The notes under the pieces are model-generated. The model did not search any database. It was not told where the DNA came from and saw only the letters and a list, made by a program, of their open reading frames with translations. This document shows positions 9,131 to 17,153 of a DNA stretch of 64,000 nucleotides, piece after piece. How positions within the stretch are numbered: the first letter of the stretch is position 1; every line of letters starts with the position of its first letter. Source of the stretch: JAZDOK01 sp043798715 (GTDB lineage: Bacteria > Vulcanimicrobiota > JAZDOK01); the NCBI GenBank assembly GCA_043798715.1, contig JAZDOK010000001.1, positions 11,274-75,273 on the forward strand, read 5' to 3'. A program made the position numbers and the translations under genes.

Positions 9131-10414
9131 TCAGACGGCCGGTATTTGCAGGCCGGATTTTTCTCTGAGAACTTCCAGTACCCTGTCCATCCCGACGGTC
9201 TCCTGCTCCCCGGTGGCCAGGCGTTTGAGCGTTACCGTGCGGGCTGCAAGTTCGTCTTCCCCGATAAGGAGCGCATAGGCGGCGCCCGCCCGGTCGGCCG
9301 CCTTCATCTGGACTTTGAGGCCCTTCCGGCTGTAATCGCGGTCGGCCGCGATGCCGCCCTCGCGCAGTTGGTAGAGAAGTTTCTGGGCCTCCTCCTGCGC
9401 TTCCTCCCCGATGGGCACCAGGAAGGCCATGACTCCGGAAGACGCCTCGGGAGCGCCTTTCTGGGCCGCCAACACCATGAGCGCCCGCTCGATTCCGGAC
9501 GCAAAACCCACCGCCGGAGTCGGGCCTCCGCCCACCTCCTCGATCAATCCGTCATAGCGCCCGCCTCCGCAGAGAGTGTTCTGGGCGCCCAGGCTCTCGG
9601 AGAGCACCTCGAAGACCGTCCGGGTGTAGTAGTCAAGACCCCGCACGATGAGAGGATTGACGCGGTAAGGATGGTTCAGAAGCTCTAAATTTTTCTTGAC
9701 CTTCTCGAAATGATCCAGGCACTCCTCGCAGAGGAAGGGGAATATTTCGGGCGCGCCGGAGACCACCTGCCGACAGGTCTCTTTCTTGCAGTCCAGGATG
9801 CGGAGGATATTCCGCTCGAAGCGGCGCCGGCACTCGGGGCAGACCTCGCCGATTCTGCTTTCAAGGTAGGCCCGCAGGGCCTCCCGGTAGCGGGGGCGGC
9901 AGGCGGGACATCCGAGGGAGTTTATCTCCGCCATGAGGCCCTTGAGCCCCAGCCTCCGGTAAAATTCCATGGCCAGCATTATTACTTCGGCGTCCAGGGC
10001 GGGATCGGCTGAGCCGATGGCCTCAATTCCGTACTGGTGAAACTGCCGGAAACGCCCCCCCTGGGGCCGCTCGCAGCGGAACATGGGGCCCAGGTAATAT
10101 ACCTTCCAGAAAGTTCCCGGCATCGGCTTCATCTCGACGAAGGAGCGCGCCACCGAGGCCGTGCCCTCGGGGCGCAACGTCAGGCTTCGCCCGGAGCGGT
10201 CGGGGAAGGTGTACATCTCCTTCTCCACCACCTCGGTCTCCTCTCCGATCCCCCGCTGGAAAAGTTCGGTGTGTTCAAAGATCGGAAAGCGGATCTCGCG
10301 ATAGCCGTAAAGTTCAGAGACTTCCCGCGCCTGTTCTTCCAGGCGCTGCCAGCCGGAGACATCGGCGGGAAGAATGACCTGCGTGCCCTTGACCGCCGGA
10401 ATAATATTAGGCAT
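9131..10414 (-). CDS. hisS: Histidyl-tRNA synthetase
   Basis: A 427-residue class II synthetase that charges tRNA-His in the cytoplasm. Class II motif 2 is visible as MFRCERPQGGRFRQFHQYG, and the histidine-specific motif as GLDYYTRTVFEVLS. Motif 3 is near GFASGIERALMVL. Between residues ~170 and 245 there is an insertion with four Cys pairs (CPAC, CPEC, the pair in DCKKETC, CEEC), as in many Firmicutes-type enzymes. The C-terminal anticodon-binding domain is complete. Its start overlaps the end of alaS by 8 bp, so the two are translationally linked, an arrangement of two synthetase genes that suggests common control. Confidence 0.97.
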   Translation of the reverse strand: MPNIIPAVKGTQVILPADVSGWQRLEEQAREVSELYGYREIRFPIFEHTELFQRGIGEETEVVEKEMYTFPDRSGRSLTLRPEGTASVARSFVEMKPMPGTFWKVYYLGPMFRCERPQGGRFRQFHQYGIEAIGSADPALDAEVIMLAMEFYRRLGLKGLMAEINSLGCPACRPRYREALRAYLESRIGEVCPECRRRFERNILRILDCKKETCRQVVSGAPEIFPFLCEECLDHFEKVKKNLELLNHPYRVNPLIVRGLDYYTRTVFEVLSESLGAQNTLCGGGRYDGLIEEVGGGPTPAVGFASGIERALMVLAAQKGAPEASSGVMAFLVPIGEEAQEEAQKLLYQLREGGIAADRDYSRKGLKVQMKAADRAGAAYALLIGEDELAARTVTLKRLATGEQETVGMDRVLEVLREKSGLQIPAV

Positions 10415-13031
10415 CTGACTTATTCCCCCCGATGATTTCCTCCGCCTTTTTCAGGGCCAGCTCAAGGCCGGCGGGATTCTTCCCTCCGGCCTGGGCCATG
10501 TCGGGCCGGCCCCCGCCCCGTCCTTCGATGAGGGGAGCGATTTCGGAGATAATCTTTCCGGCGCTCAGTTTCTTTCCGGCCAGATCCGGAGTGACCATCG
10601 CCAATAAAGCCGCCTTGCCCTCGTGCTCTCCTCCCAGTATAACGACGCCGGATTTCATCTTCTCCCGGAGGCGGTCGCCCAGTTCCCGGAGGGCCTGGGG
10701 CGCCACCCCGGAAATTTTGGCGGAGAGGAACGGGATTCCCCCTATTTCCCGCGTCTTTTTCAAGAGCTCCTCAGCCCGGTGAAGAGAGACTTCCTTTTCA
10801 AGTTCCGCGGCCTTTCTGGCGCTCTCGCGGACCTGCTGTTTCAGGCGATCTAACGCCTGCGGGATCTCCTCGATGGAGACCTTGAAATCCTGTGAAAAAT
10901 CCCGGAGCATCTCGTGGGAATCCTGGAAAAAACGTAGGGCGCTCAGAGCGGCCAGACCCTCGATCCTCCTGATGCCCGAGGAGATGGCCCCCTCGGAGAT
11001 AATCTTGACGCAGCCGATCTCCCCCGTCGCCTGAACATGGGTGCCGCCGCACAGCTCATTACTGAAAGAGCCCATCGAAACCAGGCGCACCACGGATCCG
11101 TACTTCTCCCCGAAGAAGGCCAGGGCCCCCCGGCCCAGGGCCTCCTCGTGGGAAAGCTCATCGGTTTTAACCGGCAGATTTTCCAGGATCCGGGAATTGA
11201 CCAGATCCTCAACCTGTTTTATTTCCTCCCGGCTTAAGGCCTTGAAATGAGAAAAATCAAAACGGAAGGACTCCGGCCCCACCAGGGATCCGGCCTGGGA
11301 GACGTGCTTTCCGAGCACCTCGCGCAGGGCCGCCTGGAGAAGGTGGGTCGCCGAGTGGTGACGGGCCGTCCCGCGACGCCGGGCGCTTTCCACTTCCACT
11401 TGAACTTCGTCCCCCACCGAAATTTTCCCGGATGAAATCATTCCCCGGTGCACCACCAGACCCTCTGGGGTCTTCAGGGTATCGTTGATAACGGCCGAGC
11501 CCGAGGCTCCCTCTATTTTTCCGCAGTCGCCCAACTGGCCCCCGCTCTCGCCGTAGAAGGAAGTCCGATTCAGCACCAGGTCCACCGCCTCGCCCTCCAG
11601 TGCCTCGGAAAAACTGTCTCCGTTTTTAAGAATGGCCAGAATTTCGGCGGTGGAACGAAGTTCATTGTAGCCAACAAAATCTGTCTTCTCGGCCTTCAGT
11701 ATAAAGGAGGCGCCCGCTAAAGAGGCCAGCTTGGCCTCCTGATCGGCCCGGGCCCGCTCCTTCTGCTCCTCCAGGAACTGTTTAAAACCGGCCTCATCCA
11801 CGTCCAGGCCGCGCTCCTGGGCCATCTCGCGGGTGAGCTCCCAGGGGAAACCGTAAGTGTCGTATAGCCTGAAGACCTCCCCGCCGGGAAGTATCTTTTC
11901 TCCTTTTTTAAGAAGACTCTCCAGTTTTTCAGAAAGAAGGGCCGAACCCTGCTCCAAAGTCCGCTCGAAGTTCTCCTCCTCCTGACGGACGATACTTTGG
12001 ATGTATTCCCGCCGCTCCATAAGTTCGGGATAGACCTTGCCCATGACCGAGGAGACCGGCTCCACCAACGACGAGAGAAAATTGGTCTCCATCCCCAGTA
12101 CCTTGCCCAGGCGGGCCGCCCGTCGCAGAATCCGGCGCAGAACGTAACCCCGTCCCTCGTTGGAGGGGCCTATTCCGTCGGCGATCATGAAGGAGATGGC
12201 CCGGATGTGATCGGCGACGATTTTCATGGGAACCTCGGAGGCGCCTTCCATCTTCTTTCCGCTGAGTTCCTCAATGGATCGGATGAGAGGCGTAAACAAA
12301 TCCGTCTCAAAGGGGGATTTTTTGTCCTGCATCAGCATGAGCAGCCGCTCAAAGCCCAGGCCCGTATCAATGCACCTGGCGGGCAGAGTCAGAAATTCCC
12401 CGCTCTCTATCTTGTTAAGACCTGTAAATACCAGGTTCCAGACTTCCATGTAGCGGTCGCAGTCACAGCCCGGCAGGCAGGATTTTTCACCGCAGCCCGA
12501 GGCGACCCCCCGGTCGTAGTAAAGTTCCGAGCAGGGACCGCACGGTCCCGTGAGCCCGATCGGCCCCCAGAAATTATCTTCCAGGCGCACGATGCGCCCG
12601 GAGGGCACCCCCACGACGTTCTTCCATACCTCGAAAGCCTCGTCGTCATCGGAGTGAATGGAGACCCAGAGGCGCTCCGGATCAAGCTTCAGGACTTTTG
12701 AAAGATATTCCCAGCCCCAGAGGGCGGCCTCTTTTTTAAAATAATCCCCGAAAGAAAAATTCCCCAGCATCTCGAAGAAAGTGTGGTGACGGGATGTTCG
12801 GCCCACCCGCTCGATATCGCCGGCCCGGACGCATTTCTGACAGGTGGTCACCCGCTTTGACGGCGGCTCCTCATCCCCCCTGAAATAGGGCTTAAGAGGA
12901 GCCATGCCGGCCCCAATAAGAAGCAGGGTCGGATCGCCGACGGGAATCATCGAAAAACTGGGAAGGCGCAGATGCCCCTTTCCCTCAAAAAATTCAAGAA
13001 AGCTCTCCCTCAGGTTTTCACTGGACCACAT
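10407..13031 (-). CDS. alaS: Alanyl-tRNA synthetase
   Basis: An 874-residue, full-length enzyme. The N-terminal class II catalytic core begins with LRESFLEFFEGKGHLRLPSFSMIP and includes motif 2 around RVGRTSRHHTFFEMLGNFSFG. The editing domain is marked by HHSATHLLQAAL and CGGTHV, and a C-terminal DHHA1-type C-Ala domain ends with GGGGRPDMAQAGG. It attaches alanine to tRNA-Ala and clears mischarged Ser/Gly. A weak ribosome site (AGGAAC) precedes the ATG. The 130 bp upstream, shared with the end region of the PIN gene, carries a short GAAGT/ACTTC hairpin at 13063-13077 of unknown use. It leads an alaS-hisS-ABC exporter transcription unit. Confidence 0.97.
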   Translation of the reverse strand: MWSSENLRESFLEFFEGKGHLRLPSFSMIPVGDPTLLLIGAGMAPLKPYFRGDEEPPSKRVTTCQKCVRAGDIERVGRTSRHHTFFEMLGNFSFGDYFKKEAALWGWEYLSKVLKLDPERLWVSIHSDDDEAFEVWKNVVGVPSGRIVRLEDNFWGPIGLTGPCGPCSELYYDRGVASGCGEKSCLPGCDCDRYMEVWNLVFTGLNKIESGEFLTLPARCIDTGLGFERLLMLMQDKKSPFETDLFTPLIRSIEELSGKKMEGASEVPMKIVADHIRAISFMIADGIGPSNEGRGYVLRRILRRAARLGKVLGMETNFLSSLVEPVSSVMGKVYPELMERREYIQSIVRQEEENFERTLEQGSALLSEKLESLLKKGEKILPGGEVFRLYDTYGFPWELTREMAQERGLDVDEAGFKQFLEEQKERARADQEAKLASLAGASFILKAEKTDFVGYNELRSTAEILAILKNGDSFSEALEGEAVDLVLNRTSFYGESGGQLGDCGKIEGASGSAVINDTLKTPEGLVVHRGMISSGKISVGDEVQVEVESARRRGTARHHSATHLLQAALREVLGKHVSQAGSLVGPESFRFDFSHFKALSREEIKQVEDLVNSRILENLPVKTDELSHEEALGRGALAFFGEKYGSVVRLVSMGSFSNELCGGTHVQATGEIGCVKIISEGAISSGIRRIEGLAALSALRFFQDSHEMLRDFSQDFKVSIEEIPQALDRLKQQVRESARKAAELEKEVSLHRAEELLKKTREIGGIPFLSAKISGVAPQALRELGDRLREKMKSGVVILGGEHEGKAALLAMVTPDLAGKKLSAGKIISEIAPLIEGRGGGRPDMAQAGGKNPAGLELALKKAEEIIGGNKSDA

Positions 13032-13161
13032 TGTTCCTGTTCCTTTCCTTCCCTTCCGGAATGAAGTGAATTACTTCGAGAGGCCCCTCCGCAATCCTTC
13101 CTGGGAAATCACTCTGGCAAAGCCTGACTCTAATAGACATTTTAACTTTTCGCGGACGTCT

Positions 13162-13557
13162 TTATTGCCCATACTCTGCGAGAAAATTCTTGATGCTCAT
13201 AATTCGAATGCTCTTGTATTTTTCGATAACCAGAAGATCCCGGTCCCCACTGACAATCACATCGGCCTTTCCGGCGATGGCGCATTCAATGAACTTATCG
13301 TCGTCGGGGTCGCGACAGATACTAAGCGCGGGGTCGGACTTGACAAGTTTGCCCCTTTGACGAAGAAGGCGCATCACTCTGAGGACCTGCCGACTTGAAG
13401 CTCCCAGGCGACTCAAAACCCGTGCGATCTCTTCTGCAATCGGAGCTGAGATGAGGAGAACGAACTTCCCTTTCTGCCAGAGCCTGATGATTTTTTCGCA
13501 GTCGCCGCCGGTTAGAAATGCCGAGACAAAAACATTGGTGTCGAGAACGACTCTCAA
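13162..13557 (-). CDS. PIN-domain toxin, COG1569 type
   Basis: A 131-residue PIN-domain ribonuclease. Acidic metal-binding residues are in place: VVLDTNVFVSAF at the N-terminus, a Glu in PIAEEIARVL, the DPDDDKFIECA motif near residue 85 and the SGDRDLL motif near 105. It belongs to the PIN_3 group of chromosomal toxin components. Its ATG overlaps the stop of the upstream HTH gene by 4 bp (ATGA), the coupling usual for toxin-antitoxin pairs. Expected role: RNA cleavage when freed from its partner. The target RNA is unknown. Confidence 0.88.
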   Translation of the reverse strand: MRVVLDTNVFVSAFLTGGDCEKIIRLWQKGKFVLLISAPIAEEIARVLSRLGASSRQVLRVMRLLRQRGKLVKSDPALSICRDPDDDKFIECAIAGKADVIVSGDRDLLVIEKYKSIRIMSIKNFLAEYGQ

Positions 13558-13829
13558 TGCATCTGCCTCACTTCCCGAATGGCCCGGCGGATGTCGTCGT
13601 GTTTAATGCATTTGGCTTTGCCGAAATTTTGCATCTCGACGAGAATTCCATCGAGTTCCTCATCCCAGGAAGGTTGCGGCGCCAACCACTGCTCCAGGGC
13701 TTGCTTGCTGAACCTCCAGCAGCGGCCGACCTTTTTGGCGGGGATCTTGCCGAGCTTGGCCAGACGGTAAATGGTCATCTCACTCAAACTTAGCATTTTG
13801 GCAACATCCGGAACGCCTAATACATCCAT
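13554..13829 (-). CDS. Excisionase-type HTH antitoxin/repressor
   Basis: A 91-residue protein whose first ~50 residues are a MerR/excisionase-type winged helix (LGVPDVAKMLSLSEMTIYRLAKLGKIPAKKVGRCWRFSK), normally binding DNA. The remaining ~40 residues (PSWDEELDGILVEMQNF onward) are an acidic and helical tail suited to bind the PIN toxin. AAGGAG lies 9 nt before the ATG. It is first in the operon and should autorepress the promoter at 13861-13888. The alternative, a true excisionase, is unlikely since there is no integrase nearby. Confidence 0.82.
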   Translation of the reverse strand: MDVLGVPDVAKMLSLSEMTIYRLAKLGKIPAKKVGRCWRFSKQALEQWLAPQPSWDEELDGILVEMQNFGKAKCIKHDDIRRAIREVRQMH

Positions 13830-13860
13830 ATTCAGACTCTCCTTATCTCTAATTAACTCT

Positions 13861-13888
13861 ATTATACTCTTTTTCCCAAAATAATCAA
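13861..13888 (-). promoter_or_regulatory. Sigma70-type promoter of the PIN/HTH operon
   Basis: Minus strand TTGATT (13888-13883), 16-nt spacer, perfect TATAAT (13866-13861), about 30 nt before the antitoxin ATG. The surrounding sequence is AT-rich with short inverted TTAATTAG/CTAATTGA arms that could be the autoregulatory operator. Confidence 0.65.
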
Positions 13889-13903
13889 TTAGGAAAGGGG
13901 TGG

Positions 13904-13928
13904 TCGGGGGTATCCCCCGACAGCCCCG
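13904..13928. repeat. Dispersed repeat copy 1 with GGGGG/CCCCC hairpin
   Basis: TCGGGGG and CCCCCGA form a 7-bp hairpin with a 3-nt loop, followed by ACAGCCCCG. The 15-nt CCCCCGACAGCCCCG recurs exactly at 49127-49141 beside the second TA locus. Confidence 0.6.
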
Positions 13929-13950
13929 AACCAGACGCTCACAATGTCTT

Positions 13951-16900
13951 TCATCTGTAGTCCCCTATCACCTCGAAGGCGGCCCAGTAGAAGGGATTGG
14001 CATATTTTTTATCCTTATGAAGAAGCGAAAGCTGGGCGTTGCGAAGGGCTTCGGCCTTGCTCCCTTTCCCGCTTGCCAGCTCCTTGTAGAACTCCACCAT
14101 GATCTCCTTTGTCTCGCGGGAGGGAACGCTCCAGAGGGAAAGACACACACTAGATGTTCCCGCGTAAAAAAGTGCCGTCGAAAAGCCAACCATCCCTTCC
14201 CCGCCTTTCACCCGGCCCAAACCCGTCTGGCAGGCGGACAGGGTTATGAGATCCGCATCAAGATCCATCGAAAGAAAGTCCTCGACTTTAAGAAAGCCCG
14301 GGGAGTTCTCCCCCGTCAGGGCGATGCACGAAAGCCAGGGATTTACCGCATCCACCAGACCGTGGGTGGAGAAGAGGATATAACGGTAAGACTTCATATC
14401 GGGTGATTTGGCCCTCTCCTCAGTGGCCGCCGGACCGGCATAAACAACGGACGGCTTGTCTGGCGATTTCAAGGAAGGGCTTTCCACCAGGGCGTAATCC
14501 GGGAATAACGTGGCAATGCTCTCCGCCTCAGCTTTCGTATCGGGCAGAGGCACCAGGTTAAGGCCGCTGTCTTTGTAATAGGCGGAAAGATTAAATCCGC
14601 CCCGAGTGACGAGTTCCGAATCCTCCACCGCGACAGCTTTCCCTTTTTCTTTCTGGTCAGCAGGACCGAATACGGGATCGGCAAAGGCGACGAGTTTCTT
14701 TTCCCGCTTCCAGCGGGATCCCGCCGTTGGCGGCTGAGTGGCGCTTCTTTCTGCGTCTCTTCCCTTGGCCTGGAGCCGGATGGTATCCAGAAGCGCCAGG
14801 GAGGGAACATAACTTACTGCATAATCCTCCACCAGGAAGCGGCAGTCGCTGTAATCCGCTGGAGTTCCGGCTCCGGAACGGGAGCCGAGAATAAGGGCGT
14901 TGAAGGGAAGATAGGATAAAGTCCCATCCGGGACGACGAGAAGATGCTTGACGCCCTTCAGCAGGCTCCTTGCTTCTTTCGGGATGAGTAAATCGGCGAG
15001 AAAATTGCCCACTTTGATGTTGATCTCAGGAGACGAAGAAAGGTCTCCCTTCTCCATCGGCGCTCTATATAGGCGGATTAACCCTTCCAGCCCGATTGAT
15101 GATTTATCCTTGTCAAAACGGGCTGGCAATATTTTGTTGGCCACCTCTTCATCCATCCCGGCCATATCCCTGGGGAGCTTAGACGCAACAGCGATACGGA
15201 AAGCCTGAATGGTATCCGACTTCAGGACAAAGAGAATGCTTTCTTCCGGCAGGACTACATATTCCAAAACAGCAGTATCCACAGGAATGTCTTTCTGGAT
15301 TTCACTGGCTTTCTTGAAATTCGGCTTCTGATATTTCCCGATGAGGGATTTTTTTATCTCGTATTCTATCTGGTTTCTCCGAAGCTCAAGCTCCTCTATT
15401 TTCTTCCTGATTTCCTCTTTTTGGGCGCCTGTCAATGATAATTCCCTGGCGTGTAAATCAGAGATCTGCTTTTGCAGGCTCCCATCTTCAACTAAAAGTC
15501 CAGCCGGGGCTTTTTCCTTCAGATTCGCATTTCTCTCCGAAAGCAGATCCAGGGTTGTCCGGGCCTTTCCCGCTTCGGAGAAATGGAAGGCCGCTTCGAG
15601 ATCCGCCTTTTCAGGCTCTTTGGCAGAGGCCCAGGCTGATATTTCGGGTTGAGAAAGAGCCTCCTTTTTTAGTGAAAGGCTGACAAGAAATCTTGAAAGG
15701 TAGGAATAAACCTGGGAAGGCTCCTCGAATACCCCCATTTGGGCCTCTTTCCCCAGAACAAGTCCTCCTTTTTCTTCTGCTAATTCCATTGCTTTCAAAT
15801 AATTAGAACTCGCGTTCTTTGTGTTTCCCTGTTCTTCCCTGGCTCTGGCAAGGCCGAGAGAAAGCCACCAGGCTTCTGCCAACTGCAACGCAAGGTTATA
15901 AGATTCAATTGCTTTATCGTAATTTTTTAAATTTCTCAAGGCCCCGCCAATATTTCCATAACAGGTCGCCTGCTCATTTTCCATGCCAGATATTTTTTTA
16001 AATATTTCCAGGACCAGATTCTGATATTTTATTTCTTCCTCGTATTTGCCCATATTCCACATCGCCACGCCAATATTATTATAGCAGCCGGCCTGGTCTC
16101 TTTCTGACCCGGGCATTTCCTTATACATCTTAAGAGCGATATTTTGATGTTTTATTGCCTCCTCATATTTGCCCATATTCAATAATGCCGCACCGATATT
16201 ATTATAGCAGCCAGCCTGGGCTCTTTCTGTTCCGGGTATTTTATTGAGCATTTCCAGGGCGAGATTCTGATGTTTCATTGCCTCTTCATATTTGCCCATA
16301 TCATTCAATGCATTGCCAATATTATTATAACTGTTAGCCTGATTTCTTTCTGTCCCTTTTATTTCCTTACGCATTTCCAGAGCAAGTTTCTGATGCTTTA
16401 TTGCTTCCTCATATTTGCCCATGTTCCATAATGCCACGCCAATATTCGCATAGCAGTCAGCCAAGTCTCTTTCGGTCCCGGGTATTTCCTTATACATTTC
16501 AAGAGCAATATTATGGTGTTTTATATCCTCCTCATACTTGCCCATATTGTCTAATGCCACGCCAATGTTTTTATAGCAGTCAGCCTGGGCTCTTTCGGTC
16601 CCGGGTATTTCCTTATACATTTCAAGGGCAAGATTGTAGTGTTTTAAAGCTTCTTCGTATTTTCCCAGCTCATCTAATGTTACGCCAATATTTTGATAGC
16701 AGCCAGCCTGACCTCTTTCAGTCCCGGGAATTTTCTTGAGCATTTCAAGAGCAAGATTCTGAGACTTTATACACTCCTCATATTTGCCCATATTCCCTAA
16801 TGCTACGCCAATATTTTGATAGCAGCCAGCTTGGTTTCGTTCGGTCCCGGGAATTTTCTTGAGCATTTCCAGGGCTTGAAGAAAGCATTGAAGAGCCCCC

Positions 16901-17058
16901 TTCATATCGCCGTTATCATCAAGTTCACGACCTTGATTAAATAGTGAATCCGCTTTTTCATAATCACTTTGGGCGAAAGCAAGGTGAGTCAAACTCATGA
17001 GAAAAAAGCTTGTCAGAAAGAGAACCAGCATAATCCGCGCCTTGAATCTTTTCTCCAT
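13951..17058 (-). CDS. Secreted TPR-CHAT protein A
   Basis: A 1035-residue protein. The first ~29 residues are a Sec signal peptide (basic start, hydrophobic core, cleavage after AFA). Residues ~35-400 hold about eight near-identical TPR units of 41 residues with consensus GTERxQAxCYxNIGxAL-NMGKYEE. Further irregular helices follow, and the last ~400 residues are a CHAT (caspase-like) domain. The catalytic dyad is visible: His899 in FSTHG and Cys943 in LSACQTG. A GGAGGG site precedes the ATG. CHAT proteins cleave or scaffold other proteins; a secreted location is inferred from the signal peptide. Almost every TPR carries a Cys at the same place. It is the paralogue of the next gene; the CHAT halves are nearly identical while the TPR halves differ, and it holds an inserted palindromic element at 14701-14734. 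Confidence 0.9.
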   Translation of the reverse strand: MEKRFKARIMLVLFLTSFFLMSLTHLAFAQSDYEKADSLFNQGRELDDNGDMKGALQCFLQALEMLKKIPGTERNQAGCYQNIGVALGNMGKYEECIKSQNLALEMLKKIPGTERGQAGCYQNIGVTLDELGKYEEALKHYNLALEMYKEIPGTERAQADCYKNIGVALDNMGKYEEDIKHHNIALEMYKEIPGTERDLADCYANIGVALWNMGKYEEAIKHQKLALEMRKEIKGTERNQANSYNNIGNALNDMGKYEEAMKHQNLALEMLNKIPGTERAQAGCYNNIGAALLNMGKYEEAIKHQNIALKMYKEMPGSERDQAGCYNNIGVAMWNMGKYEEEIKYQNLVLEIFKKISGMENEQATCYGNIGGALRNLKNYDKAIESYNLALQLAEAWWLSLGLARAREEQGNTKNASSNYLKAMELAEEKGGLVLGKEAQMGVFEEPSQVYSYLSRFLVSLSLKKEALSQPEISAWASAKEPEKADLEAAFHFSEAGKARTTLDLLSERNANLKEKAPAGLLVEDGSLQKQISDLHARELSLTGAQKEEIRKKIEELELRRNQIEYEIKKSLIGKYQKPNFKKASEIQKDIPVDTAVLEYVVLPEESILFVLKSDTIQAFRIAVASKLPRDMAGMDEEVANKILPARFDKDKSSIGLEGLIRLYRAPMEKGDLSSSPEINIKVGNFLADLLIPKEARSLLKGVKHLLVVPDGTLSYLPFNALILGSRSGAGTPADYSDCRFLVEDYAVSYVPSLALLDTIRLQAKGRDAERSATQPPTAGSRWKREKKLVAFADPVFGPADQKEKGKAVAVEDSELVTRGGFNLSAYYKDSGLNLVPLPDTKAEAESIATLFPDYALVESPSLKSPDKPSVVYAGPAATEERAKSPDMKSYRYILFSTHGLVDAVNPWLSCIALTGENSPGFLKVEDFLSMDLDADLITLSACQTGLGRVKGGEGMVGFSTALFYAGTSSVCLSLWSVPSRETKEIMVEFYKELASGKGSKAEALRNAQLSLLHKDKKYANPFYWAAFEVIGDYR
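14701..14734 (-). repeat. Palindromic element inserted in CHAT gene A
   Basis: These 34 nt, with hairpins CCCGC/GCGGG and CCGCC/GGCGG, are identical to 17846-17879 in the paralogue. Here the element is read as QPPTAGSRWKRE, and the paralogue lacks any insert at this point (its sequence goes from GACGAGTTTCTT straight to a 16-nt linker). Relative to the paralogue this gene has 48 extra nt, keeping the frame. Confidence 0.8.
15950..16880 (-). repeat. 123-bp tandem TPR repeats of CHAT gene A
   Basis: About eight direct copies with exact 123-bp spacing (for example TTCGGTCCCGGG at 16471 and 16594, and its variant at 16717). The high nucleotide similarity indicates recent expansion or gene conversion. 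Confidence 0.8.
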
Positions 17059-17113
17059 TATTATCCCTCCATATTAAAACCACGCGGCTAGAGAATTATC
17101 CCTTTACGACAAC

Positions 17114-17132
17114 TTGTTACATCCCTGAACGG
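17114..17132 (-). promoter_or_regulatory. Conserved upstream element, copy 1
   Basis: TTGTTACATCCCTGAACGG (plus strand) lies ~55 bp upstream of CHAT gene A. It matches 17 of 19 positions at 23972-23990, upstream of the HExxH gene in the same relative orientation. A regulator site is inferred. Next to it is a tandem CAGTCTTAG duplication. Confidence 0.4.
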
Positions 17133-17153
17133 CAGTCTTAGCAGTCTTAGATG

